Assembly (NCBI GenBank): GCA_020744425.1
Contig: JAGMUV010000013.1
Coordinates: 124,001 to 188,000, forward strand
Origin: Dactylonectria macrodidyma
Lineage: Eukaryota; Ascomycota; Sordariomycetes; Hypocreales; Nectriaceae
Length of the DNA: 64,000 nucleotides
Direction: 5' to 3'
Shown: one piece after another, positions 1 to 12,580 of the stretch
Position numbering within the stretch: the stretch's first letter is position 1
Layout of the letters: the number at the start of each line of letters is the position of its first letter
Program-made: the position numbers and the translations under genes
The notes under the pieces: generated by a model
What the model was told of the DNA's origin: nothing
Seen by the model: the letters and a program-made list of their open reading frames with translations, nothing else
Databases searched by the model: none

Positions 1-2872
1 TCAGGAGCATCGCAGGAAAGCCCAGCGGTGGGAATGCTCCGATACGAGGAGCTGAATGCCTGGCGCTTGAGAAGGCCACAGCCGTCATAGAGGGATTGGC
101 GTTGCAGGGCCCGGAAGATGTTGAGAGGAGCGAGAATGTAGGAAAGGTGAGTTGTGTTGGTGCGTCCAAGATGAAGAGATCCACGGTTGACATCCACGCT
201 GCGAGAGTTGGCATGTACTATACGCTATGGCGCGTTCCCGTACATCCCTAAGATATATGGCATCAAAGGATTTTCTACGTCCCGAATTCAAACGTCTCTG
301 CTGGGTGGGCGTCTTTGATGACTTTGCCGATGGCATAGCTGAGCATATGAGCGATGTTGAACTTATGGGTATTGAGCCCATATGACGACTTTCAACCATA
401 TAAGTTCACAGATGCGCTCTTTCTTGATGACGTATTGCTTCGAACCTGGGCCAGACCAGTATATACAACACATCTCAAAGAACACCAACAAAACTTTCAT
501 ACCTTTCATCACATTATGGCATTACTTTCCGGTGGAACCATCTATCTCCGGGATAATGTGGCTCGCAATGAAGTGGCTCGCCTCTGATAACTTGCTCAAG
601 AGGCCGTCAATATTGAAATGGCATACTCTTCTCGAATTATGGACCGAGTTGAAGAGATACGACATAGTGTCAAAAGAATTTCGTTTTAGGTACGTTATGT
701 GGAATGAATCTGCAGCACATACTAATTGATGGGATAACTAGACATTTTTACACCTTCCAGAGAAACATATAAAATAATCTTCTTGGAAGTTTGCTCCATT
801 TTCGATGCCCTGGAAATTAGATTCACCAAAGCCAAGCTATCAAGGACTTAAATTTAATTTATGCCTTGGTCTAGATTGAGGGAAATAACTTCTCACGTTA
901 AGCAATTTAAGGCCAAGATAGGAAATAATCGGGACTTAATTACAGAGTCCAAGGAAGAGCTCGCCCACATGCTTTGGAAGATATTGACAACCTCAGAAAA
1001 GGATGGTCTTCAGCACTTTGACGACTTAATGAGGGCGAATATTCTCCTTGAGCTACATAGAACCAGAGCTATGGGAAATAAAAGGGAGGATATCTTCGCT
1101 GTAGCCTTGAGTACAGCGAAAGAAACTAATTGAAGACATGATTCATGCGCTCCACATGTTCTGCAAAGGGTTTCTTAAGTGGCTTATAAATATTGATAAA
1201 CGCGATTACATGTAAAATTATGGAGGACCATTTCAAAAGTCTTTGCCAGCGCGCAAGCCACATTTTGCTTTTTCTTATCAAAAGAACTTACGAACGTTGG
1301 CACTAAATGAGGCCCTATATTGTAGCATACTTTGCCCACTAGCTAGCCATAGTATAGGTCCAACACCACTAAAGTTACAGTAGATTTAGCGGACATTAGC
1401 CTGTAGCGATATGAACGTATTATTAAATACCTAGCAGGGATTCGAAGGTTGTGGCTTCCTCAGCGTGGGCGAAGACTTTTGAAACGGTCCTCCGTACTTC
1501 CTTCTATATTCGAACCATGAGCTGAAAAATTAGGTAAAGGTTTGAAAGGCAGAGCCTTGTCTTACAATTGAGATGTGACAGCCTCACCGTATGCCGTTTT
1601 ATACGGTACGCCCAGCCCTAATACCGGAGTTGCGCTGGGCTTAGTGTTGAACTAGCCAGTTACAGAATCGTAACCGTCTTGAATGAAGGTTTGTAGGAGA
1701 TGAGTATCGGTCAAATAAACTCGTGATTGGAAAGCGGACTGACCTTTCTGTCTTAGTGTCTATTTTAGTTGGTGTATCTATGGGAAGGGACATGGTGCGG
1801 CCGTGTTTATGAAGGTTTGATAATGAACGAAACTAGAGCAGATGCATTGCACTTGGTGTAGATCAGGTTGTCGTGCAGAAACTAACGAATTTACTGAGGT
1901 GGCAGCCAAGACCCAACTTCTCGAGTAAGATAGGATGCATATCCGATAGATCGACCGCTAACGAGTTAGAAGGGGAACATGCCACTGCTCGAGCTTGAAT
2001 GTGCCGAACGAAGCAGGTCGAAGTTCCGGAGTCTTACTCCCGTAGTAGAGATCAAGGGGGACGGTTCAATAGTACCAACAACTATGGCCGAAATGTGTGC
2101 CAAACAATGACACCACTCAGATAAAGAACGATCGAGCGGCGTTTCTTGCACATAAGTACCAAGGTGTCCGGAGACAGGGTCTCGTCTTGGTTTAGTCTTT
2201 CTCGCCCAAGTTCCATCTACAGTATAAGCCCAGAGTCGCATTGCAATACACGTGCTCATTTGAACCCCACACTATTCGCTCCCATCCCATCAGCTTACTG
2301 GTCCTGAAGATTGATCGGATGGTTATCCGAGAGCCCTCGAGCCGGGCCAGGGGAAGCGAGCGAACCGAATGCGACGCTACGACCGCGCGGAGCGCAAAGG
2401 TTAAACAAGAAGGAAAGATTATCTACCGGGGCTAAAATCGAGACCCGAAACGCCAAGCCCTGGCCTTAGCCGGAAATCGAATCAATGCCGATGCGCAGGT
2501 GAACGTGTCTAGCTCAAAAGGGTAGGTGGTGGCTCTACAGCACATCATCTTGGCTCTGTCTTCACAAGACGACCTTCTGGAAGAGGCTTGTACTTTTGCT
2601 CCGCATTGAGCGTGTTGATCAGAATCCGGTGTTACCTAACTAGTTGGGCAGGTGGTTTTATGCCGAGAAACTTGACCATAGGCCGTGGATAGGTCACGAG
2701 AGGGGGATACGAGGAGCCAGAGGACGATCTGCGTTGCCTATCGATAGATAAACCTATAAGAGTTGCGAGTATTGACCTGATACATCACAGATAGTGTCGT
2801 TCTTTAGCCATTTGTGTTCTTCCCTCCATCGCGGATATTATTCCCTTGGTTTCTACCCAATACGCGAGCATC
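1..2872. other. gene-poor left edge
   Basis: No gene model could be supported here. Short open frames exist on both strands (for example a plus-strand frame near 382-729 and another near 861-1133), but none shows a recognisable domain, splice pattern or convincing start. On the minus strand, two overlapping frames between about 193 and 1 stay open off the left edge, so a minus-strand gene could enter from outside the window. The sequence does not say which frame would be real. The last 170 bases are the promoter and leader of the carboxypeptidase gene, with a possible TATA-like element near 2753 (ctataag). Confidence 0.5.
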
Positions 2873-4348
2873 ATGAAGCTAATTGCCACTCTGGGCTTGT
2901 TATTGCCCATCGCGGCCGCCAAGGTCTCGTACGATGGGTACAAGGCATTCAGCATCGAAGCGGGCGATGACTACGCCGCCGTGGCCAACATCCTATCGGA
3001 TCTCAACTTCGTATCTTTGAGCTGCGAAAGCAGCCACGAGACATTCGAGGTGGCCATTGCTCCGGAAAGCCTAGCCGCATTCGAAGCTCTCGATCTCAAA
3101 ACCACCGTCATCAGCGAGGACCTCGGTGCCGAGTTCGCTGCTGAGGGTGAGCTGGAGGACTATGAGCGTAAGTCACACCTCAGCCGACGACTGGTATACT
3201 ACTAGTTATTTACATTTTCTTGTTTAACTAATCGCTCCTGGTAGCCATGGTGAGACGTCAGGATGGACTTGCCGCTCTGCCTGACATCTCGTACTTCAAC
3301 TCTTACCACACCTTCGACCAGCATATGCAGTTTTTGACTGATCTCGCATCGTCATTCACCGGCAATGCCGAGACTTTCACGGTAGGAAACTCGGTTGAGG
3401 GTCGAGCCATTCGAGGCATTCATCTGTGGGGCTCGAGCGGAAAGAGCAAGAAGCCCGCCATCATCTGGCACGCGACTGTGCATGCTCGCGAGTGGATTAC
3501 AGCTCCGGTTAGTAGATATGTTTGATACTCCTCATGGGGTAACAAGTTCGTTGCTAAGCCGTTTTGCTGACTTGGACTAGACTGTCGAATACCTGACATA
3601 CCAGATCATTCAAGGGTATCAAAACAACGATGCTTCCATCCGCGCCACGCTCGACAACTACGACATCTATGTCCTGCCAATCGTAAACCCCGACGGTGAG
3701 AATGACTAATCCTCTCAGGATATTGTTCATGGACTGATCTCTTTTCTCGTAGGATTCGTGTATACAACAAGCAGTGATCGCTTGTGGCGTAAGAACCGTC
3801 AGAGACGAACTGGCCAATCCTGCGTCGGAACAGATGTGAACCGTAACTGGCCCTATCAGTGGAACGTCGCCGGCGGCTCATCAACCAACCCATGTGACGA
3901 GACGTACCGCGGCCTCGCTGCCGGCGACACGCCTGAGAATGCGGCGCTGGTGAACCATACCCGGTCCATCGCGCAGAGCACCGGCATCAAGTTCTACGTC
4001 GACTGGCACTCCTACAGCCAGCTGATCCTCCTTCCGTACGGATACAGTTGCTCGGCCACGGCAAGCAACTTGAACACTCAGATGAGCCTTGCTAGTGGTG
4101 TTGCGAGCGCTATCCAGGGTGTCAACGGGCTGCGCTTTCAGTACGGGCCGACGTGCTCCACCATCTATCAGACCGCCGGAGGAAGCAATGATTGGGTCTT
4201 TGATGTTGCCAAGGCTGAACTTGCGTGGGCCTTTGAGCTGCGTCCTGCTAGCAGCAGCGGTGGCGGCTTCACTGTACCAGCGAGTAACATTGTGCCATCT
4301 GGAAAGGAGATCTGGGCAGGCATTAAGTACTTGTTTGCTCGATTTTAG
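2873..4348 (+). CDS. secreted metallocarboxypeptidase (M14, carboxypeptidase A-like)
   Basis: Secreted zinc exopeptidase that should remove C-terminal residues from peptides outside the cell. Exons 2873-3167, 3245-3507, 3581-3695 and 3753-4348 join in frame to 422 residues. Residues 1-17 form a signal peptide (MKLIATLGLLLPIAAAK), followed by the activation propeptide to about residue 103, where a VRRQD dibasic site may be the maturation cleavage. The zinc ligands are visible as HAREW (H178, E181) and the WHSY His (H310). The catalytic Glu is in AFELRP (E386), and substrate-binding NRNW is present. Length and domain order match fungal M14A carboxypeptidases. The start was chosen at the ATG directly preceding the signal peptide. 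The gene is convergent with the glucoamylase gene, with 257 bases between their stops. Family assignment is secure; whether it is A-type in specificity is inferred. Confidence 0.93.
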
Positions 4349-4605
4349 GAGGAGTTAGATTGAGGCTGTTGGATGGGAAGTCATGTTAGGTGCTATAGTA
4401 CTGTGTCATTTGTCATGACCGCTGATGTCAATTATTAACATCCCAGAAGCTCCGCCTCTCAATTCTCTTTTTTGCGTACTCGTTCTTCTGCTATTACTGC
4501 ATCACCAAGATTGATATGAGATCAGACGACACATTCTAAGTTCATGCCATCTTCACACGTCATGACTGTCCCTGGATTGCCGTGGTCTGAACGTCCGGTA
4601 ACACA

Positions 4606-6410
4606 CTACTTCCACTGATCATCCAGAGTACCGCTACTACCGCAACCGCTCGACGACGTTGCCCTGCGGTTAGGGTCGCTCTCCCAGGTGACGGTTCCGT
4701 CACTCGTCTTTTTGATGTACTTGTACTCGAAAATCGTGTCCGATGGGATCTTGATCGTGGCCGACCAGAGACCTGCAGTTGTAGCGGATTCTTCCAGAGC
4801 GATTCCATCTTCAGGTGACCAGTTGGCAAGTTCGGTGATTGAGCCAACGACGAAAACGTCCTGGCCAGAAACGGACACGTCTCTGACGTTGAATGTCATG
4901 GTTGCATCACAGGCAGGCGCTGGCTCACACACAGGAGGCACTGTGTTGGCACGGCTCTCTCCCCAAGAAGGAGGGACAATTCCAGCACGTCGCTCAATTG
5001 CTCCGACAAACGATGCATATGACCAAGTCAGATGAACTGCTGACTTGGGTGATCCTGTCGACTTGTCAAACTGCTCCGCCAATGAGCCATCCGCCGGGGT
5101 GTAGGTGCGAACCACGGTAACAAAGCCATCCGCGTATGCGTGTACGGCCTTGATGATTGACTTGAATGTCTTAGAAGACTTCTTGTAAGTACCCTTTGAG
5201 ACGCTCGGTACAAGATCGCGGAAGAAAGGCAGCGACACTTGGTTGACAACAATAGAGCCTTGCTTGTTCCACTGGTAGATGGCAGCGTACAATTGCTCGG
5301 CAGCAGCAAGAGTGGTCAAGTACCAAGGGTTACCATCATAGTACACGTCCTCGCTGTATCTCCCGACTGCAGCAGCTTGGCCCTGAGGTCTACCGCTGTT
5401 GATATCGTAGATCGATCGGAAAGAATCGACGACGGCCTTGTGGTTCGCAAGAGCCCGTGCTGAGCATGGCTGAAAGGTTGAATCGGTACACTTTGCCTTG
5501 GGATCGAAGGTGTGAATCGACGAGAGGATCGAGTTGGCGTCCTTGCCTGTGCGGCCATCTTTGACATTGATGTTCGAATCGATGTAGCCGCCGACCCAGA
5601 AGCTCTGCAAAAAGCACAGAATTCGAGGAGCGCTCACAGCGCAGTCGGGACATGTTTTGCCCAAAGTCTTTGCAAGCGCAGCGCCTTCGACGAGGGCACG
5701 ATGCGAGGCGGAAAGCGTAAAGAAGGAGGAGCCATTGATTTCCTCCCAGAGATCGTAACCGGTGCGGTTCCAGTATCTCGTAGTATAGGCGAGATCCTTT
5801 TCAATGACGGGCCACACCTTGTTGATGGCCTTGGAGCGGCCGCCGTTGGCAGCGAGCCAGTTGGCGTAGATCGTAAGAGCTGTAGCCCTCAGAGGGGGAC
5901 CATCACGCTGTGGGCGACCCCAAGAGCCGGTGAATTCGGTGAGGTTGACGTTGAACTTCGGTTCGCCCAGACCGCCTGTATCAGGGCTACCTGATGGGTT
6001 GGAGACGCCCTGGAGCTCGGCTTGAGCAGAAACATATTCATCAATCTTTCGCTGCAGAGACTTGTCTCCATGAACGAATTGTTCAATGAGGACCTTGTAC
6101 GTCAAGGCAGAGTCCCGAGTCCAGGTGTACCAGTCTTTTCAGTAAGAAGTCAGTAAGCAATCTACTTGGAGATGGGGCCGGACTCACAATCTGGATCTGA
6201 TTTCGAAGGGCTCGCGACGACTGCTCCGGGCGCGGCTCCTTTGGCTCGATTTCCATCTGCACCAATATTGGCCAGCACGCCTTTGTAGGAAATGTCATTC
6301 TCTTTCGTTATGAAGCGCTCAAGACTCGACTGGCCGTAGGCGGGGGTCGCTACAACTGCGCCCTGCCATAGCGCAATGGCTGCCAGGCTACCGAGGAGTT
6401 GCTTGAGCAT
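4606..6410 (-). CDS. glucoamylase (GH15) with C-terminal starch-binding CBM20
   Basis: Extracellular glucan 1,4-alpha-glucosidase releasing glucose from starch chain ends. Exons 6410-6188 and 6134-4606 give 583 residues. A signal peptide covers about residues 1-21. The GH15 domain runs from about residue 28 to 465, with the DYWYTWTRDSA block at the splice junction, general acid in DLWEEINGS (E205) and general base in SLAEQFDKS (E427). A CBM20 domain starts near residue 484 (TMTFNV) and ends with the protein. Unusual: the linker between domains is only about 15 residues (VPPVCEPAPACDA), whereas many fungal glucoamylases carry a long Ser/Thr-rich O-glycosylated linker. The ATG at 6410 is the first in frame with the signal peptide. 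Identification is secure from catalytic motifs and domain order. Confidence 0.96.
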
Positions 6411-6664
6411 GGTGGACACTTTGCACGACGGTCAGAAATGAGATGAGGTAGAAAACAACCAGATGAGATAGTCCATCCTGAGATGAGTTGAGCAGCAGTA
6501 AGAGCTATTTAATCTGACGATCCCGAGACTACTAATCCATCTTGGTCTTCGCGATGAGCTGTTTACTAGTCCTTCGCTTCCACCACAGTCCTTGCGAAGA
6601 ACGGCCGAGAAACATGTGAAGAGCAATCTCAAACGAACGAGTAGAATTTAGCCTTCTTAGCTTT

Positions 6665-6722
6665 GTCCGGGGTAAAGCTCTAACAGCTTCACAGCTCCCC
6701 GCATCATCGCGCCTCGGCGGGG
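6665..6722. promoter_or_regulatory. cluster of three CreA-type (SYGGRG) sites upstream of glucoamylase
   Basis: Three hexamers matching the carbon-catabolite repressor consensus SYGGRG lie within 56 bases: CCGGGG at 6667-6672 (+), GCGGGG at 6697-6702 (on the minus strand) and GCGGGG at 6717-6722 (+). They are 257-312 bases upstream of the glucoamylase start. Glucose repression of glucoamylase genes through CreA is known in other moulds, so the placement makes sense. An 11-base direct repeat (tcatcggtccg) is also present at 6739-6749 and 6893-6903. The consensus is short and chance matches are common. The clustering is what makes it worth noting. Confidence 0.4.
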
Positions 6723-7476
6723 CTTAGCTCAACGGGTCTCATCGGTCCGTTTTGCAACCCTCATCCTTGGCTAGCACTCAAGAGTTCGCTTGTGCGTCAT
6801 TGTCGATGTTGTTCAAAAAAAAAATGTCATGATCGGCTATCGGGCCGTTTCTCTTGGTTGATCATGGGCTCGACATTGGGTAACTGATATTTTCATCGGT
6901 CCGACGCAAAACGTGGCGCTGTTGGATCAACTGAGTCGATTGGGTCAATTGAGTCGAATCAAGCTACTGCAGGGTTCCCAGAAACGACCCCTCGTCAACA
7001 AGAGCGCAATCGGGCCGAGTCATAACCGAAGCACGAGAACCTGGGGAAATTTGCGGAACAACCGGGGCTTCATTCACATGAGCATGAACGGCTGCTCGAA
7101 GCTGAATTGATCACGATGGTGTCTTTTCTTTTCTATTTTCCAGCCGCTTCCTTTTTGTTTTCGCTCATGTCCGTCACCTACACTCTTCTTGATGTTGCTT
7201 TGCCACGCAGCCCATCACCTTCCATACAATCTCACTCGTGAGGACTGTATCTGAAGCTGGTAGTATGTTGAATGGTTTGGAGGCGACGGATTGATACATG
7301 CAAATAAGAGTACCGGTCAACGCTTGGTTGTGATTAGAATACTCCATAAGCACAAATGTTGGTTGATGTGATCAGAAGTTTAGTCAGTCTTCGTTGCGTG
7401 TTAAAGGATAAAGAGATTCTGTCCTTCCAGCATCTATAGATGCCTCATCCTTTCATTTATGTTGGCCCCTTGCCTA

Positions 7477-8845
7477 TCAATCTAATTTCAGCAACTTAAT
7501 TGCATTCTTCCGGATAAAGTTCAGTCGAGCCTGTTTGCTGAACCGCAACGAGTCTACCCATTCCGCGCCTTGCTGCATCATCACGAATGGATAGTCCACG
7601 GAGTAGAGAATCCGATCTTCGCCAAGAATATTGCGATGGAAGTTGAATAACTCCGTCCAAAAGTTTCCAGTTGAGGTTTCCCATATGTTGGTAAGCCAGT
7701 ACGACGACAGAGCTTTCTTCATAGGCATGCCCCTCGGAACTTTGCGGGCAAGCACTAGCGGGTCATTCCTCGTCAGCTCTGTGTTCTTTTCGAATACCAT
7801 CTTCAACCTTCTGAGAGATTCAAAGCACTTAATCACTTACTTTCATCCAAACGCCAGAAGTCGCTCGGGATGCGTTCGCCAAGGTGTCCAACAATAACCT
7901 TCAGCTTGGGAAACCGACTGCATGCCGAGTAACATCGGACGATTAGCTCAATGACCGGGGAAGAGACGTCTGATGCGTCAACTCACTCGAAAACGCCGTT
8001 CGTGCATAAGCCGACAATATGATTCGAAAGTTGGACCGTGAACTGTTGAGGAGCACCGAGGAGCCATTTTGCGTGAGCAAAGTCTTGCTCCATCTGCAGA
8101 GGACTGGGAGGTCGCGGGTGCAGGTAAATTGGTACGTCTAGCTCAACAGCAATTTTCCAAAACGGGTCATACTCAGGCTGGTCGTAGTAAAGCAAAGTGT
8201 CTGTCCACCTTAGCTCATGAAAAATGGACCACCATGGTAGGGTTAGGCGTTCCCAGAGCCCGCTTACTTACTGTTGTCATCCCCGGAACTTTGGAAATCA
8301 TTGAGCAATGCGCCGTGGAACCCGAGTGTTTTGACACATCGGCGCAGTTCCTCACCGGCTTGGGTGGCATTATGCATCGACAATGCTGCGAAAGCGCCGA
8401 ACCGCATTGTGTTGTTAGAGATCAATTTGGCAATGTCGTCGTTTGCTCTTGTCGCGATAGCTTCAGCAGTTTCCGGATCAGAAATACTTTGGATTCCCGG
8501 AGAATTAAGAGATAAGACCATGTAGTCTACGCCCGAGTCATCCATCCAGCGAAGACGCTGGTTATGAACATCAGCCAGGTTGTTGATAAGGTCCTGATAG
8601 GTTTGGCCAAGGATGGGTGCCGCGCTAGAGTGGAGTTGTCAAGTAAGTCACTTCGTTCCATGATCGGTCTGTTTTAAGGTCAGGGATTGGGCAGCGTTTC
8701 ATGTCTCTTACATGGTCGGCTCAAACTGCGGATAATCCAGGCTCACAGCTTCCTCAAAAATAATGGAGCCTATCCCTGTATTATTCCATTTCTTGCCAAA
8801 GGCCATCGATCCAAAGGCCGCGATTGCCCACAAACCACTCCTCAT
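7477..8845 (-). CDS. amidohydrolase-2 family protein, 2,3-dihydroxybenzoate/gamma-resorcylate decarboxylase-like
   Basis: Predicted metal-dependent non-oxidative decarboxylase of hydroxybenzoates. Exons 8845-8712, 8624-8268, 8208-7987, 7917-7841 and 7778-7477 join in frame to 363 residues, the usual size of the family. Landmarks are the N-terminal Glu motif (SIIFEEAV), IYLHPRPP, the catalytic-His motif VGHLGERIPSDFWR and the metal-Asp motif LYSVDYPF. The second intron uses the second of two overlapping donors (GTAAGC at 8267) because only that keeps the frame. The last intron (7840-7779) is the least certain, chosen because its acceptor alone restores the frame before PRGMPMKK. Unusual: a hydrophobic N-terminal stretch (MRSGLWAIAAFG) precedes the metal motif, which may be a signal or anchor segment. 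Substrate is inferred only. Confidence 0.85.
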
Positions 8846-11055
8846 GTTGATATGAGTTCAGCGATATAAGTAGGATGAGCGTAGAAAGGGTAGGAGGCCA
8901 GGACACGAAAGGAGGCAGATGGTCACAAAGAAAGAGAACCGCAGAGATAAGTATTCTACGCGCGATGCGAAGGAAAAGTCGTCGTTCGTGTCTAGTTTTA
9001 TAGAGACGATCCGGTTGTACTCCTTCCAGAATAATAGAAGACGACTATTCCCATTGTAGGTAGCCAATCCATGGCTTCTCCGGATAAGGGTTAGAATTGG
9101 GGTAGGACGGCACCACATGACCCAGCCCCGGTCGTGTCGGTGCATCTCTCGGGGTATTCATACAGCGACAGGGTAAATGCGAGAAATTACAACTCAGGAC
9201 TATTTTGAGAGACGGCCTTCTGCTAGAACGGTGTGTGGAAGCTTCGATGTTGGCGGTATCCATGGGTGTGCAGGCAATCTCGGTGGACAGGTGAGCGACT
9301 TCGATCATGTCTCATCTGTTGCTGTGGGCTATTTCACTGGTCGTTGGTTACACCCTACGATTATGCCTTCGACACATCGTCTCGCAAAGGCAATGTGAAA
9401 GAAAAGCCAGGCTTGAAGGAAAGATGGGTCCTCCTCGTTAAGGACGGGTCGGATTACAAGCGGCGCTTCAGATCAGGGATTTGGACGCCTACTTTGTGAT
9501 GTCCTCCTTCAGCACGAACAACAGTTTTGGAGACCATAGCAGGCAATTATTAAGCCGTGCTTTAGACCAATTTCAAATCCCGCATTGTAGTTCACCTATC
9601 CCTAACCCTCCTCGCTCTCCCAGTTCCTCTCTAATAGGCAGGAGAGCAAGTTACGTTGAGAAATCCACTTGCCCCGGACTTTCAGATGATACTCGAGGTC
9701 CCATAAGACTCAGAGTAGATACTCCGAGGCCCGTCCAATAGGTGATGTTAATTGGCCAAAGCTTTAGGAACTTGACCTCACGTCGTCTTTCGGACTATCC
9801 ATAGCCCATGAATTAGTCCGAGCCTAGAGTATTTAGACCGAGGAAAACATTCTCCCCCCAGGACTATTACTAGTACAAACGGAGGAAGACCAAATTCTCA
9901 TGTCGACCCCGCAAAGATCTTCACAAACGATTGGGCTTTTGTGACTATTACGTGTAGACATTGAGGAATCTGTGAGGAGTTGCCAGAGGATCAACTCAAG
10001 CTGCACCGTCTTTACATCAAGGCAGAGTGGATGTGTACATGACGTTTCAATGCGTTTCATGATAGAGGGTATAGCCCATCACGCTTGAACAGCAAAAGAT
10101 AACATTGATTGTTCGTAGTGGACTTATCTCGGCAGGGCTGATGGATACTCATGTAACTTAATCTACCTCTGCTGCTACAGTTACTGACGGTCGTCCCGTG
10201 AACTGAATTGGAAAAGATGATGATGAAGTGCTTTCCGGCCATTATCCCAGTACGTTGAAAGAGGCAAAAGGCCGGAAAAGGACGCCAGTTGCAGCTTTTG
10301 ACAAGTTGGTTGAGGACCACCGCCCTGACATATTGACGAAGCGATGACGAAAATCCCAGACCTGTATTCTGCCTCCACAGTACGGAGCACACTGGTATTA
10401 ATCTCCTGGCCACTATGTGCGCACCAGAAGCTTTAGCTAAAGCGTATACGCGCCTTTGCCGCTGCCAGCTCCAGGTCCTTTGATGACCGATGGTGTAGGT
10501 TAGACATATCGTAGGACAGGTGCGTAACATATGTTCAGACGCTCATTTAGAGATTTCAGAAGCGACACTTTCAAAATTCCCTTTATCAGGATATGGCGCC
10601 TCGTCCCCCGTCAGACCTTGGGATGAATGCTCCCGCCCAATCGGGTTGATCGGGTCCTTGGCAGTCGTCCTGCTGCAATTGGTGCCAATTATGGACGTTT
10701 GAGCACATTACACCGTAGCGGATGGTTGCAATTAGTGGAAAAATGATGCTTATCGATTAAATATATGCCCAATTCGTATTCCTCTCTACAATTCTCTCAG
10801 CTTGGCGAAGGAAACTGCAGTGGCAAATCGTCGAGAATGAATGACGTCAGAGTTCTTCCATGATTGATGTTGTAGTCATGACACCGCACTTACGACATCG
10901 GAGTTATGAGAGTGACAAATCTGAACATCTATGACGAAGACATTACGAGTTGAGCCAACGAATAAAATACTTAATCCCATCTCGAAATAGTTCTCACATT
11001 TTTCCGCTTGTGCATACTCAATCAAGACACTGCTACTTGCTAAAAATCGATCAGT
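8846..11055. other. intergenic stretch, no gene seen
   Basis: About 2.2 kb between two divergent genes. Several frames of 60-157 codons are open on either strand (largest on the minus strand at 10057-10530), but none has domain motifs, a splice pattern or convincing coding bias, and they overlap one another. It probably holds the two promoters and unconstrained sequence. Nothing else could be supported. Confidence 0.5.
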
Positions 11056-12580
11056 ATGGCGACATCCAAAGCTGCATACCAATTCGAAAAGAATTTTGTC
11101 GGACATGGCGACAATGCAATCACCCAACAGGACATTGACCCGAATGCGGCAGGGGACACCAGCGAGAGCATGAAGGCATTAGCTTGGATGGGCAAAAACA
11201 AGGTCAAAGTTGGTATGCGACCGTCATGTCCTTGAGTAATGCTGAAACTGGCGAACTGACACGAGATAGTCGATGTTCCCAAACCAAAGATCCTGGAAGA
11301 CCGCGACGTTATTCTCAAGGTGACTGGCTCTACTGTATGCGGCTCTGATCTTCATCTGCTGCACGGCACCGTCATCCAATTATCCGAAGGCGACATTCTC
11401 GGACACGAATTCTGCGGCGTGGTTGAACAGGTCGGACCAGGCGTGCAGGGAATCGAAATCGGAAAGCGATATGTGGCCTCGTTTCAGATTGCATGTGGAG
11501 AGTGCTTCTACTGCGAGAAGAAGCTCTCGTCTCAGTGCGAAAAGACCAACTCGAACACGGCTGCCAAGTCCATGTACGGAGGTCGCACAGCGGGCATATT
11601 TGGCTATTCTCACTTCACGGGTGGCTTCGCGGGCGGACAAGCGGAATACGTCCGTGTACCATTGGGTGACGTGAATTTGCTGGAGATCCCAGTGGAGGTT
11701 CCCGACGAGAAGGGTAAGCAATGCCAATCAGGTTCTATCCTTGATCCTAAAATGCTCACAAAAGAATAGCCCTATTCCTTTCTGATGTTTTGGCCACGTC
11801 CTACCACTGCGTCAAGGATACCGGCGTGTCATCTGGAGACGAGGTTGCCATCTTTGGAGCTGGACCCATTGGTCAAATGGCTGGTATTTTTGCACTTGAC
11901 GAAGGTGCATCAAAGATCATCTTTGTGGATACAGAGCCGCGTCTATCTTTCATCCAGGAGCGTTGGCCTGATCACGGCAGGGACAAGCTGCAGCTCATCG
12001 ACTTCAAGAAACTCTCCCACGGCGTCACGTCCAAGGCAACTGTGGTAAGCAGACTCAAGGAGCTCTGTGGCGGAAGGGGACCAGACGTCGCGCTCGAATG
12101 TGCGGCGGGCGAGTATGCAAAGGGCTGGGTGCACTGGCTGGAGATGACACTGGGGGCGGAGACGGATACCAGCGAAATTCTCAATGAGATGATCGAGGGT
12201 GTACGCAACTACGGCCGCTGCGGAGTCACGGGAGTATATGTCGGATACGTAAGCTCACATATTCTCTCTCTATTCCCCCAATAATGACTAACACAATGCA
12301 GACAAATCATCTCAACGTCGGGTCCATGATGCAACGCGGCATTCGACTCATTGGAAACGGCCAGGCGCCTGTACACATGTACTGGAACGAGCTTCTGAGC
12401 AAGATCCAGAAAGGCGAGCTCGATCCATTGCAGATGGTGTCGCATCGCGTGAGGCTCGAGGACATCGATAAGGTCTACGCAAAGTTCGATGCTCGAGAGG
12501 ACGGGATGCAAAAGGTCTTTGTGGAAACCAAGTTTTCCTTCCCGAGAGATGCGAATGGGCCTGAATTGACTACTTACTGA
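11056..12580 (+). CDS. zinc-dependent alcohol dehydrogenase (MDR superfamily)
   Basis: Cytosolic NAD(P)-linked medium-chain dehydrogenase. Exons 11056-11212, 11270-11713, 11770-12248 and 12302-12580 give 452 residues. Catalytic-zinc motifs are TVCGSDLH and ILGHEFCG. A four-Cys structural-zinc lobe is present (CGECFYCEKKLSSQC). The Rossmann dinucleotide motif is GAGPIGQMA. The inserted loops and late motif (GRCGVTGVYVGY) resemble the glutathione-independent formaldehyde-dehydrogenase/threonine-dehydrogenase-like branch, so oxidation of a small alcohol or aldehyde adduct is the likely reaction, but the substrate cannot be told. An N-terminal extension of about 45 residues (MATSKAAYQF...) precedes the GroES-like domain. 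The last intron has a clear branch site (CTAAC) 11 bases before its acceptor. The ATG lies in front of a short exon that splices in frame. Confidence 0.92.

Noticed and set aside
1..193. Possible 3' part of a minus-strand gene running off the left edge
   Set aside because: Two frames are open at once and neither shows a motif or splice site that would choose between them.
6720..6800. tRNA-like A box (ttagctcaacggg)
   Set aside because: No B box or cloverleaf partner follows at the right distance, and acceptor arms do not pair.
10057..10530. 157-codon minus-strand frame
   Set aside because: No motif, unusual composition, and no upstream or downstream exon; likely chance in a 2.2 kb intergenic region.
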